Assembly (NCBI GenBank): GCA_900765185.1
Contig: CAAFQT010000233.1
Location: forward strand, 1-9,410
Direction: 5' to 3'
DNA from: an uncultured Collinsella sp.
GTDB taxonomy: Bacteria; Actinomycetota; Coriobacteriia; Coriobacteriales; Coriobacteriaceae
Length of the DNA stretch: 9,410 nt
Shown here: positions 1 to 7,341 of the stretch, piece by piece
Layout: the number at the start of each line of letters is the position of its first letter
How positions within the stretch are numbered: position 1 is the first letter of the stretch
Program-made: the position numbers and the translations under genes
The notes under the pieces: model-generated
Seen by the model: only the letters and a program-made list of their open reading frames with translations
Told to the model about the DNA's origin: nothing
Database searches by the model: none

Positions 1-17
1 AAGGGGGGGAGGTTCTT

Positions 18-1817
18 ATGCACCCTAAGCATCCCGCGTTTGTCGCGGGCCGGACGCTGGCTCTTTCGTTGGCCGCCTTCCCCGCCCAGCCACCCGCCGC
101 TGCCGAGGAGCCCACGCCGGGCGTTGCCTCGGATGCCACCGATATCGATAAGGGTCTCTACACCCAGCAGTCCTTCTCGGGCGTGCTGAGGTCGGTCCAG
201 GGCGTTTCGTTTGTCAACGTGACTCCCGAGATGAAGTACTTTACCAAGTACGAGAGCCATGGCAACTACAACCAGGGCTTTTCGTACGGTGACGGCTATA
301 ACGCGCTGGGTTATTACCAGTTCGACCGTCGTTGGTCGCTCATTCCGTTTATGAAGCAGGCCTACAACTACAACCCCGAAAAATACAGCATGCTCAAGGA
401 TGCGATTGATCGCGGCGGCGAAATTTCCAGCGCGAGCAATGCCATGTACGAGAACGGCCAACTCACCGAGTTGGGCCGTATTGCGCAGGAGGCCTTCCAG
501 GGCGCTTATAACACCGACCCTGCTGAGTTTTCGGCTCTGCAGGATGCCTATGCGTACAACTCGTACTATGCGGTGACCGAGGCGTGGCTAAAGAGCGGCC
601 TGGGTATTGATATTTCGGGTCGCGCCGATTGCGTCAAGGGCATGGTGTGGAGCATTACCAACATGTGCGGCACTGGTGGCTGCAGGGACTTTTTCCGCTG
701 GGCGAATCTTTCCAACGATATGTCCGATCGCGAGTTTGTGACGGCGCTTTCCAACAGCGTGGTCAATAACGTGGCGACCAAGTATTCGAGCCAACCCCAG
801 TATCATGAGGGCTGGAAGAACCGCTACCGCAACGAGCTAAAGGACTGCTTGGTTTATATCGCTGAGGACGAGGCTGCCGCCGCGACGCCCGTGCAGCCCG
901 AGCCCACACCGGCGCCCTCGCCGACACCTGATTCGAATGACGACTCGAGTGACGATGCCAACGATGACAGGATGGATGCGCCCTCGACCGATGCTGACGG
1001 TAATGGCTCTGCTGGTGGCACTACCAACGACGGCTCTACCTCGAACGGCTCCGATTCGAACGGCTCTGCTGCGGGCGATTCGCCTTCAAGCTCTGCTGGC
1101 AATACGGACAGCGACGCTTCTGGTTCGACCGGCGCTGACACCTCTAACTCATCTACCGGCTCGAGCGATTCGTCCGTTGACACCGGCTCTAACAACGGCT
1201 CCGGCTCTGACGCAACCCCTGATTCCGATGCTTCCGAGGACGATTCGAATAAGGCGCCGGACGCTCCCGTTGCTTCGCCGGACAAGAAGCCTTCTTTCTC
1301 CGAGCAGCTTGGTTCTACGCTGGGTTCTTCGCTGATGGCTGGCGTCAATAACGGCTCGGCCCAGAACAAGGACAACTCTGATCAGGCTTCCACGGAAAAG
1401 ACCGAAGCCGCAAAGGGCGACTCCAAGGACAAGGCTTCCGAGAAGACCGAATCCGATAAGGGTTCTAGCTCTGAGGAGAAGGACGACAAATCCGCTCAGA
1501 AGAAGGACAAGAGCAAAACCGAGGGCGAAAAGAAAAAGACCGAGGACGAAAAGAAACAGTCCGAAGACGACGACAAGAGCGGTGCTGACAACCAGAATCA
1601 GGAGCAAAATGACTCCAAAACGGTGACCACCACGACCACGACGACTACAGCTACCAAGTCCTCGGGCGGCAACATGCCCAAGACGGGCGATCTGATTGTG
1701 ATGGCGAGCCTTGCCAGCGCGAGCTTGGCCACGCTGGGCGCTACGTCCATCGTGAGCGGTAAGCATAAGCTCGATCAGCAGAAGAAGGCTGCTGGGGAGG
1801 ACGGCTCGGAGGAGTAG
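18..1817 (+). CDS. Sortase-anchored surface protein with lysozyme-like N-terminal domain
   Basis: The 599-residue product is predicted to be exported and linked to the cell wall. The ATG follows a GGAGG site with a 5-base spacer. Residues 1-29 form a short signal peptide (K4, R12, hydrophobic stretch 13-21, likely cleavage after AAA at 27-29). Residues about 48-280 are globular. Here E79 in KYESHG, followed by ALGYYQF (96-102) and VKGMVWS (206-212), resembles the E...SYG.YQ pattern of lysozyme/chitosanase-like domains, so a peptidoglycan hydrolase role is possible but unproven. Cysteines 205, 217, 222 and 277 could form disulfides. Residues 290-306 are Pro/Thr-rich, about 307-430 Ser/Asp/Gly/Asn/Thr-rich, 451-534 Lys/Glu/Asp-rich, and 537-544 are eight threonines: a wall-spanning stalk. 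The C-terminus is a sorting signal: MPKTG at 553-557, a hydrophobic segment about 560-582, then a Lys-containing tail. Met replaces the usual Leu of LPXTG. Surface anchoring is fairly sure; enzyme activity is not. Confidence 0.85.
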   Translation: MHPKHPAFVAGRTLALSLAAFPAQPPAAAEEPTPGVASDATDIDKGLYTQQSFSGVLRSVQGVSFVNVTPEMKYFTKYESHGNYNQGFSYGDGYNALGYYQFDRRWSLIPFMKQAYNYNPEKYSMLKDAIDRGGEISSASNAMYENGQLTELGRIAQEAFQGAYNTDPAEFSALQDAYAYNSYYAVTEAWLKSGLGIDISGRADCVKGMVWSITNMCGTGGCRDFFRWANLSNDMSDREFVTALSNSVVNNVATKYSSQPQYHEGWKNRYRNELKDCLVYIAEDEAAAATPVQPEPTPAPSPTPDSNDDSSDDANDDRMDAPSTDADGNGSAGGTTNDGSTSNGSDSNGSAAGDSPSSSAGNTDSDASGSTGADTSNSSTGSSDSSVDTGSNNGSGSDATPDSDASEDDSNKAPDAPVASPDKKPSFSEQLGSTLGSSLMAGVNNGSAQNKDNSDQASTEKTEAAKGDSKDKASEKTESDKGSSSEEKDDKSAQKKDKSKTEGEKKKTEDEKKQSEDDDKSGADNQNQEQNDSKTVTTTTTTTTATKSSGGNMPKTGDLIVMASLASASLATLGATSIVSGKHKLDQQKKAAGEDGSEE

Positions 1818-1849
1818 CCTCTCGGTTGCCAGATAACTAAAGAGTCGGG

Positions 1850-1884
1850 ACGGGGTCCGGTGCGAATGCGTCGGGCCCCGTTTT
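1850..1884 (+). terminator. Intrinsic (rho-independent) terminator of the surface-protein gene
   Basis: The arm 1850-1863 pairs with 1868-1881 in a 14-pair GC-rich stem (a few G-T pairs) around a GAAT tetraloop, followed by TTTT at 1881-1884. It lies 33 bases after the stop codon of the surface-protein gene and separates it from the next gene. Confidence 0.9.
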
Positions 1885-1979
1885 GTTGTGCAACGATTAG
1901 TTGTGCCCCCTCACACCTCTTGTTGCTACCGTTGCCCGATATGTTTGCGCGGCGACATCGGTACATGCGATGCGGTCAT

Positions 1980-2010
1980 TACAATTGGCATCGTGCTGCG
2001 ATTTAGGGGG
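1980..2010 (+). promoter_or_regulatory. Candidate -10 box and ribosome binding site of the AAA-ATPase-like gene
   Basis: TACAAT at 1980-1985 is a good -10 hexamer, although no convincing -35 hexamer is seen 16-19 bases upstream. TAGGGGG at 2004-2010 is a ribosome binding site 9 bases before the GTG at 2020. Together they support 2020 as the start rather than the in-frame GTG at 1888, which lies directly behind the terminator hairpin. The rest of 1885-1979 shows nothing I can name. Confidence 0.4.
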
Positions 2011-2019
2011 AACGTTTTG

Positions 2020-3816
2020 GTGTCTGAACAGGCAAATGTTGATTGTGCTGCTGGCTTTGGCGTGCGTTTGATCGGCTGTGCCGACGATGCGGCTTTGCCC
2101 ATTGGCATGCACGACTATGCGGAGGCTCTTGGTTGCTGCATGCTGGTCGACAAGACCATGTTTATTGCCGATGTGTTGGACTGCGACGCGTCCGTTGTGG
2201 TGTGCTGTCGACCCGAGGGTTTTGGCAAAAGCATGAACTTGTCGACGCTCAGGGCTTTTCTGGAGCGTCCAGCGGTTGGTCGCGCTGATCAGCGTTTGTT
2301 TGCCAATGCTCAGATTTGGGATGCAGACGGTGGGCGCTATCGGGATGAATATGCTTGCTATCCGGTGATATCGCTGGACTTTTCTGGCGCTGCGAGGCGT
2401 GGTGCCGCTATTGCCGACGTCGTGCGCGATGCCCTTTCGGGCGAGTGCGCTCGCTTGTTGGCGCTCTTGGAGGCTCCTGATTTAGCTCGAGATAAGGTGC
2501 GTCACATCGAACGTGTTGCGCGTGGCGTGGCGAGCGCGGACGAGGTTGACTCGGTGCTCGGTGTGCTCATTGAGCTGCTGGAGATGGCCTGCGATGAGCA
2601 GGTTGTATTGCTCGTTGATGGGTACGATGCGGCGTGGTCTCGCCGTGCGAGCGCGAGGGACGCTTCCGACGCCGATCCGGCAGGGCTATTCGATCGCGTG
2701 CTGTTCGACGCCATTGCCACTGCGCGCGATTCGTTGCGGCTGACGTGTCTGATGGGGGAGTGTCCCGGTCCTGCCGAAGCGGCGCTTTCTTCGCGCAGTT
2801 GTTCGTATTGTCTGTCGACGCCGCTTTCGACGTGGTGTGACCGTTGGTTCGGCTTTTCGGATGCCGAGGTCCAGGCTCTGTTGAATCATGCTGGGCGCGA
2901 GGAATACCTTGATGATGCGCGTGAATGGCTCGAGGGATATCGGTTTGGCAGGGTCTATTGTTCGAGTCCGGCGCGCGTGATCGGTTTTCTGGACCGAGGC
3001 TGCACGGCGCCTGTGCGCGCCGATCTGTATGGGTATGCGGATTGCCTGAGTAGGGTAGTTGCCGGGTGGAATCTCGACCGCCTTTCGGTCTTGTTTGATT
3101 TGCTCGAGGCCCATGGGTGCGCTGAGGTCCCGCTTTGTTTGGGCACTGCAGAGCCAGATGTCTCGCCTGACGATGGCATGTGGACAGCGCTGTATCTGTC
3201 CGGTTTTCTCACGACGGATATGACTGAGGAGCCAGAGCATGGCAATCGCCTCCGTGCTTTGCGATTGCCCAATAACGAGCTTAGACAGGCCTTGCGTCTA
3301 GTGATTGTTGAGTGGTTTGAGTGCGCTGCCGAAGACATTCGAGACGTCGATGCGTTTCGCGACGGGCTGTGCCGTGGGAACGAGGATACCGTGAGGCGGG
3401 CGCTAAGCCGCATCCTGGGGGATGCGGGAATCGGTGAGACCGACCCAGATAAGCCGCTGCCATATCATCTGCTCTTGCAGGGGCTCTGCTTTGGCTTACC
3501 GGGCTATGCCAATCCTGCCTCGAGGCGAAAGTGTGGCGCAGGTCGCTGGGACATCCAGGTTTTCCCTACGGGTGCTGTGTTCGACGTAGCAGATACGATT
3601 GGCATGCTGGACGAGCGCCCGCTGATAACGATTAACTTGATGTATGACCCCGATGTGGATGCGCTGGGCCTGGAATTGCTGGCCGTGCAGGCGCTGCTCG
3701 ACATAGAGCGCGACGGCATCGACGAAATCCGTGTGCCGCGCCCCGGCGTGGGCCGCATGCGCTGGGGGTTCGGTTTTGATGGGCGGCGCGTGACGGCGGT
3801 GTGCCAGCGGCTTTAA
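2020..3816 (+). CDS. AAA-ATPase-like / PD-(D/E)XK nuclease-superfamily protein, active sites apparently degenerate
   Basis: The 598-residue protein belongs to the family with an N-terminal AAA-ATPase-like domain (PF09820 type) and a C-terminal PD-(D/E)XK domain (PF08011 type); the biological role of this family is poorly known. Visible family landmarks are LPIG (26-29), VDKT (43-46), the P-loop RPEGFGKS (64-71, usually RPRRFGKS), LLVDGYD (197-203, usually a Walker B with DEYD), FGFSDAEV (277-284) and WLEGYRFG (303-310, usually W.NGY). In the C-terminal domain GRWD (508-511) matches the usual GRaD. The expected E-x-K strand reads LITIN, with T537-I538-N539 where Glu and Lys should be. So the P-loop lysine K70 is kept while the Walker B glutamate and the nuclease ExK look lost. 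The protein has about 25 cysteines, which is high. An in-frame GTG at 1888 would add 44 residues but lacks a ribosome binding site. It is probably a single-gene unit, converging with the glycosyltransferase at 3841 across 24 bases. Confidence 0.8.
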   Translation: MSEQANVDCAAGFGVRLIGCADDAALPIGMHDYAEALGCCMLVDKTMFIADVLDCDASVVVCCRPEGFGKSMNLSTLRAFLERPAVGRADQRLFANAQIWDADGGRYRDEYACYPVISLDFSGAARRGAAIADVVRDALSGECARLLALLEAPDLARDKVRHIERVARGVASADEVDSVLGVLIELLEMACDEQVVLLVDGYDAAWSRRASARDASDADPAGLFDRVLFDAIATARDSLRLTCLMGECPGPAEAALSSRSCSYCLSTPLSTWCDRWFGFSDAEVQALLNHAGREEYLDDAREWLEGYRFGRVYCSSPARVIGFLDRGCTAPVRADLYGYADCLSRVVAGWNLDRLSVLFDLLEAHGCAEVPLCLGTAEPDVSPDDGMWTALYLSGFLTTDMTEEPEHGNRLRALRLPNNELRQALRLVIVEWFECAAEDIRDVDAFRDGLCRGNEDTVRRALSRILGDAGIGETDPDKPLPYHLLLQGLCFGLPGYANPASRRKCGAGRWDIQVFPTGAVFDVADTIGMLDERPLITINLMYDPDVDALGLELLAVQALLDIERDGIDEIRVPRPGVGRMRWGFGFDGRRVTAVCQRL

Positions 3817-3840
3817 GCGCCGAGGTGTTTCCGGCTTCCG

Positions 3841-4860
3841 TTACTCGGTGTTCTTCATAGGCGGCATGGGCTTCCAGTTAGGATCCTTGACGATCTTGCG
3901 GGCGTCCTTCATGCCACGGCGCAGCGCCGGAATACCGGTCTTAAAGCACTTGTCAACGGCGGCCAGGCGAATGAACTCCTTGCAGAAGGTCGCGGCGTTG
4001 CCCAGACGGAACAGCATGGGGTGATAGTCGCCATAGATCTGCATGTAGCGGGCCAGATAACCGCGGTTGCGCATGATGTAGTAGCGGTTGGTGTCGCTCG
4101 TGGAGTTGAGCTGGCGCTTGCCGGCGATATCCCAGTTGGAGACGGCGCGGGCGCGCTTGAGCACCACGTCGGCGACCACGGCGGCGGGGAAGTGCTGGCT
4201 GGCTACGTAGCCGTAGCAGGCATCGTCGCCGTAGATAAAGAAGCGCGCGTCGGGCAGGCCGATTTTGTCGACCACGCGTCGCGAGAACATGCCGCCCTCA
4301 AAGCACAGCTGGTTCATGGCGCGGTAGCCCTCGGGACCCAGATCCCACTTGGCGATGGGGTTAGGGATGCCGAGCGAAAGGATGAGCTGGTACTGCCAAA
4401 AGAAGGCGCCGCCGTCAAAGTCCAGGCGCGAACCCTGGATGACATCGTAGCGGTCGGTCCACTTGGCAAGACGCTCGATGCCTTCGGGGATGACGAGCAC
4501 ATCGTCGTCCATCACCCAGAACCACTGAGCGCCCAGGTCGTAGGCGCATTTAGTGCCGGCGGAGAAGCCGCCCGCACCGCCGCCGTTTTTGAGCTGCGGG
4601 GCGTAGATGACACGGTCGGTGCCGCCCTGCGCGTCGGGCTGCTCGGTGTCGATGCCCCACAGGTTGGCCAGGCGCTCGTTGAATGCGGTGCACATGGCCT
4701 CGGTCTCGCGCGAATTCTCGTTATCGACAATCACGATGCGCCAGGGCGTTGCCGTGAGCTCGGTCATGGAGTCGAACAAGTTGGCCAGGAGTTCCTGGCG
4801 CTTGTACGTAACGACGACGATGGCGAGCTTGTCGATGGGAGCGGGAAGGGTTGAAGGCAT
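3841..4860 (-). CDS. GT2 glycosyltransferase, galactofuranosyl/rhamnosyl-transferase-like
   Basis: The 339-residue cytoplasmic enzyme has a GT-A fold of family GT2 and should transfer a sugar from a nucleotide donor to a growing surface glycan. Seen in order: the first strand IVVVTYKR (14-21), nucleotide-binding VDNENS (45-50), NGGGAGGFSAG (92-102), the metal-binding WVMDDD (115-120), and FFIYGDD (207-213), whose acidic pair is the likely catalytic base. The later RYYIMRNRGYLARY resembles the YY..RN segment of rhamnosyl- and galactofuranosyltransferases. No membrane helix or signal peptide is seen. The ATG at 4860 follows AAAGGA (4872-4877 on this strand) with an 11-base spacer. It is transcribed away from the four-gene glycosyltransferase run and converges on the AAA-ATPase-like gene with no clear terminator in the 24-base gap. 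It differs from the four neighbours, which have a single NDGS-type GT2 layout. Donor and acceptor cannot be told. Confidence 0.85.
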   Translation of the reverse strand: MPSTLPAPIDKLAIVVVTYKRQELLANLFDSMTELTATPWRIVIVDNENSRETEAMCTAFNERLANLWGIDTEQPDAQGGTDRVIYAPQLKNGGGAGGFSAGTKCAYDLGAQWFWVMDDDVLVIPEGIERLAKWTDRYDVIQGSRLDFDGGAFFWQYQLILSLGIPNPIAKWDLGPEGYRAMNQLCFEGGMFSRRVVDKIGLPDARFFIYGDDACYGYVASQHFPAAVVADVVLKRARAVSNWDIAGKRQLNSTSDTNRYYIMRNRGYLARYMQIYGDYHPMLFRLGNAATFCKEFIRLAAVDKCFKTGIPALRRGMKDARKIVKDPNWKPMPPMKNTE

Positions 4861-4935
4861 GGGGCAATATATCCTTTCACGCGCGGCGGGCGAGTGCTGC
4901 GCGGAAGCTATCGAATACGTCCTTGGGACTGTCCT

Positions 4936-4966
4936 ATTGTAAAGGCTCGGCGCACCTTAGCGGCAA
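4936..4966 (-). promoter_or_regulatory. Candidate promoter of the leftward glycosyltransferase gene
   Basis: On the minus strand TACAAT (4936-4941) is a good -10 hexamer, and TTGCCG (4961-4966) is a possible -35 at a long 19-base spacing. Transcription would start near 4929 and give a leader of about 70 bases. In that leader a GC-rich hairpin (4880-4903, 5 pairs, a mismatch, then 2 pairs on the transcribed strand) ends two bases before the ribosome binding site. Confidence 0.35.
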
Positions 4967-5022
4967 GCTTTGAATAAAACGCAGGAACCTGCCATGGGCC
5001 CGCCGCATGACGTGGGGCTGCT

Positions 5023-5086
5023 TTGCCCGCAAGAGGCTCCATAGATTATATAAACGCCCGCTGGCGCGCTGGCCCTTTGATACCAT
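5023..5086 (+). promoter_or_regulatory. Candidate promoter(s) of the four-gene glycosyltransferase run
   Basis: Two overlapping options are seen. One is TTGCCC (5023-5028), an 18-base spacer and TATATA (5047-5052). The other is an extended -10, TG-A-TACCAT (5078-5086), without a clear -35, ending 30 bases before the TTG start at 5117. The second resembles the element in front of the paralogous gene at 7342. Which is used cannot be told from sequence alone. Confidence 0.35.
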
Positions 5087-5116
5087 GAAACGACAGGTAT
5101 TTCCTAAGGAGCACAT

Positions 5117-6220
5117 TTGTCTACTAACGCCTCTGGCAGCCCTGTTCTGTCGCTGCTTATTCCCATTTACAATGTTCAGCGCTACCTGCGCGAGTGCCTC
5201 GATTCCGCCCTGGCGCAGACGCTCAAGGATATTGAGATCATCTGCATTAACGACGGGTCGACCGACAACTCGCCGGCGATAATCCGCGAGTATATGGAGC
5301 GCGATGGGCGCGTCAAGATGATCGACAAGGCCAACAGCGGCTACGGCGACTCGATGAACCACGGTCTGGAGATGGCGCGTGGCAAGTACGTGGGCATCTT
5401 GGAGTCCGATGACTTTATGGCGCCCGACGCACTCGAAAAGCTTGTCTCGGCCGCCGATAGCAATAATGCCGACTTTGCGAAGGCGAACTTTGATTTCTAC
5501 TGGTCTAAGCCCGAGGAGCGCCGTTCGCTGCACGAGATGTTTAAAGCCAAGGACTGTGGCAAGCCAGTGCACCCGAGCGATACGACGCAGTTCTTTAAGC
5601 AAAAGCCGTCGATTTGGTCGGCCGTGTACCGTCGCGATTTTCTTGAGCGCAACGGCATTACGTTCCTGCCGACTCCGGGGGCATCCTTTCAGGACACGTC
5701 ATTCGCCTTTAAGGTGATCGCGTGCGCCGATAAGGCTGTTTACCTGCATGATGCCGTGTTGTCGTATCGCCAGGACAACGAGAATTCCTCGGTCAATTCT
5801 TCGGCTAAGGTCTTTTGCGTCAATACCGAGTATGCCGAGATTGAGCGTTGGATTCGAGAGGATTATGCCCGCGACCACGCAAGCGGCGATGTCGCGCGCA
5901 TGCTCAAGTTCAATCAGCTCATTAAGTACGATTCGTACATGTGGAACTACGTGCGCCTGGCGCCTAAGTTCTATAAGGAGTTCCTGGTTCAGATGGCCAA
6001 GGAGTTCCAAGCGGCCTTGGACGCCGGGGACTTTTCGCTTGACGACCTCAAGCCGTGGAAGCGCGCGAATCTCGCTGCCATCCTCAAAGATCCTGAGGGC
6101 TGGGTTGACGAGCATCCGAGTTTTGCGACGGATGGTGCCTTGGGGCGTGCTAAGTATTACGCCTCGGTTGGAGGTCCAGGCGTGGTCGCCGCCTTCCTCT
6201 TCGAATCGCTGAGGGGGTAG
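5117..6220 (+). CDS. GT2 glycosyltransferase, type A copy 1
   Basis: The 367-residue cytoplasmic enzyme is probably a step in surface polysaccharide synthesis. The GT-A domain fills residues 9 to about 215: LLIPIYNV (13-20), ICINDGSTD (42-50), NSGYGDSMN (73-81) and LESDD (95-99) at the metal-binding DXD position. PGASFQD (187-193) sits at the catalytic-base position, where most GT2 enzymes have Glu-Asp; here it is Gln192-Asp193. The C-terminal part (about 216-367) is a helical extension without membrane segments. The start is TTG, chosen because AAGGAG (5106-5111) lies 5 bases upstream and the paralogue at 7342 starts the same way at the matching residue. It is the first gene of the run, and the next gene begins 6 bases after its stop. 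Residues about 21-101 are nearly the same as those of the 7342 gene, with lower but full-length similarity beyond. Sugar specificity is unknown. Confidence 0.88.
   Translation: MSTNASGSPVLSLLIPIYNVQRYLRECLDSALAQTLKDIEIICINDGSTDNSPAIIREYMERDGRVKMIDKANSGYGDSMNHGLEMARGKYVGILESDDFMAPDALEKLVSAADSNNADFAKANFDFYWSKPEERRSLHEMFKAKDCGKPVHPSDTTQFFKQKPSIWSAVYRRDFLERNGITFLPTPGASFQDTSFAFKVIACADKAVYLHDAVLSYRQDNENSSVNSSAKVFCVNTEYAEIERWIREDYARDHASGDVARMLKFNQLIKYDSYMWNYVRLAPKFYKEFLVQMAKEFQAALDAGDFSLDDLKPWKRANLAAILKDPEGWVDEHPSFATDGALGRAKYYASVGGPGVVAAFLFESLRG
5178..5419 (+). repeat. Direct repeat copy 1, inside type A glycosyltransferase
   Basis: It aligns without gaps to 7397-7638 (offset 2219). By hand count there are about 28 mismatches in 242 positions, roughly 88% identity. 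Identical blocks are 32 bases (5178-5209) and 46 bases (5315-5360). It encodes the nucleotide- and metal-binding half of the GT-A domain. Confidence 0.8.
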
Positions 6221-6226
6221 GTCGGC

Positions 6227-7267
6227 ATGGGAGAGGCCTCGTGTCCTAAAGCTACCATTGTCGTTCCCGTTTACAACTCTGCGCGCTCCATTCAGCGATG
6301 CCTCGATTCGCTGCTGGCCCAGTCCGAGCGCTCGATTCAGGTTGTCTGCGTCAACGACGGTTCGACTGATGATTCGTTGAACGTGTTGCACCTGATCGCG
6401 CAGGCCGACGATCGCGTACTGGTGATTGACCAGGAAAACGCGGGCGTCTCGTGCGCTCGAAATGCCGGTATCGATGCCGCCGAGGGCGAGACCGTCTTCT
6501 TTGTGGACGCTGACGATTACATTGATGCCCAGACGGTCGAGCGCGTGCTGCATGCCATGGAGTCTGCAGATGCCGAGGCCGCCGTCTTTGGCGGCGTCTG
6601 TGAACCTGCCGATGCTGCCCCCAAACGCGTCCAGCAACTCATGAGCCCCAAAGCTGGTACCTTCGGCGCCCGTGATCCCCAACTGCTGTTCCATTCGAAT
6701 GCGCAGCCCTATGCCTGCCGTGCGGCTTTTTCGTGCGAGCTGCTCAATCGCGAAGGCATTCGCTTTGCCCCCGGTTTGGCTTTGGGCGAGGACGTCGTCT
6801 TCCAATTTGCGGCTTATGTGCTTGCCCGCAAGACCGTCGTCATGCCGGACAAGTTCTACCACTACGTGATGGAGAGCGAATCGGCGACGCACGAGTTCAA
6901 CAGTGCCGAGGCTCGCGCCAAAAAGCTTGACGCCCACATGAGGATGCTCGAGGAGGTCTTGGAGGACTGGGCGGCCTACGGTCTTTTGGACCTGTGTCCC
7001 GGCGAGCTGATAACTTGGTTTTTGGACCTCATTGTGTTCGACCTGGCGCGCTTGGATGCTGATGACTTCCATCGCGTGGCGGCTCGCGTCAACATGGACC
7101 TCGCGACGTTTTTGGGAACGGACTGGGCAGATATGCCTGCCAAGGGCGCCGTTTGCCGTGTTGCCCACAAGCTCGTTGCGACGACCTCGGGCGTTTCGAT
7201 GGCAGACGCCACGCTGTTCTATCTTTCGACTCGCGGTCTCAAAGCCTGCCTGGAGCGCTTTATCTAA
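6227..7267 (+). CDS. GT2 glycosyltransferase, type B copy 1
   Basis: The 346-residue cytoplasmic GT2 enzyme probably adds a sugar to the same glycan as its neighbours. Motifs in order: IVVPVYNS (11-18), VCVNDGSTD (40-48), NAGVSCARNAGI (a donor-binding segment typical of the family), FVDADD (92-97, metal-binding DXD) and LGEDVVF (186-192), with E188-D189 as the likely catalytic base. A C-terminal helical part follows, with no membrane helix. The ATG at 6227 lies 6 bases after the preceding stop. Its ribosome binding site GAGGGGG (6211-6217) is inside the end of that gene, so the two are probably translationally coupled. It resembles the truncated gene at 8473 beyond the core motifs: both have a P(Y/F)A.R segment before the active site, GED.VF.FA.Y, and a late L.DW...GL...FL.DL..(F/Y)D..RL region. 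The two also share the same 94-residue distance from DXD to ED, against 96 residues for the type A pair. Confidence 0.88.
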   Translation: MGEASCPKATIVVPVYNSARSIQRCLDSLLAQSERSIQVVCVNDGSTDDSLNVLHLIAQADDRVLVIDQENAGVSCARNAGIDAAEGETVFFVDADDYIDAQTVERVLHAMESADAEAAVFGGVCEPADAAPKRVQQLMSPKAGTFGARDPQLLFHSNAQPYACRAAFSCELLNREGIRFAPGLALGEDVVFQFAAYVLARKTVVMPDKFYHYVMESESATHEFNSAEARAKKLDAHMRMLEEVLEDWAAYGLLDLCPGELITWFLDLIVFDLARLDADDFHRVAARVNMDLATFLGTDWADMPAKGAVCRVAHKLVATTSGVSMADATLFYLSTRGLKACLERFI

Positions 7268-7298
7268 TTCCAAGCGCTGCCGCCCGCCGCAACTCGGC

Positions 7299-7307
7299 TG
7301 CTAAAAT
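7299..7307 (+). promoter_or_regulatory. Candidate extended -10 promoter before the second glycosyltransferase pair
   Basis: TG-C-TAAAAT (7299-7307) is an extended -10 element ending 34 bases before the TTG start at 7342, in the only sizeable gap (74 bases) within the glycosyltransferase run. No good -35 or terminator is seen in the gap. It matches in type and placement the TG-A-TACCAT before 5117. It may be an internal promoter, or the run may simply be read through. Confidence 0.3.
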
Positions 7308-7341
7308 AACCCTGTTACACGCTATTCAACAGGAGGTTCTC

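Noticed and set aside
854..1766. Minus-strand open frames opposite the low-complexity linker of the surface protein
   Set aside because: They mirror the repetitive Ser/Asp/Lys codons of the plus-strand gene, have only compositional bias, and lack ribosome binding sites.
1888..2019. N-terminal extension of the AAA-ATPase-like gene from a GTG at 1888
   Set aside because: The GTG is immediately behind the upstream terminator with no ribosome binding site. The GTG at 2020 has a good site and places the family's first conserved block at the usual distance.
3817..3840. Possible bidirectional terminator between the convergent genes
   Set aside because: Only a weak 4-pair GCCG/CGGC stem without a clear T-run is present, so it was not called.
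4021..4854. 277-codon plus-strand open frame opposite the leftward glycosyltransferase
   Set aside because: It is antisense to a gene with clear GT2 motifs, and its protein shows no family features.
5085..5282. Small open frame from the ATG at 5085 as a leader peptide
   Set aside because: It runs far into the glycosyltransferase in another frame, with no ribosome binding site or plausible leader features.
5699..7273. 524-codon open frame on the minus strand opposite two glycosyltransferase genes
   Set aside because: It lies antisense to two well-supported GT2 genes and spans the junction between them. It has no recognisable motif and is an expected by-product of GC-rich codon use.
7153..7341. 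Longer start for the second type A glycosyltransferase
   Set aside because: It would overlap the previous gene by 115 bases in another frame. The TTG at 7342 has AGGAGG at ideal spacing and matches the paralogue.
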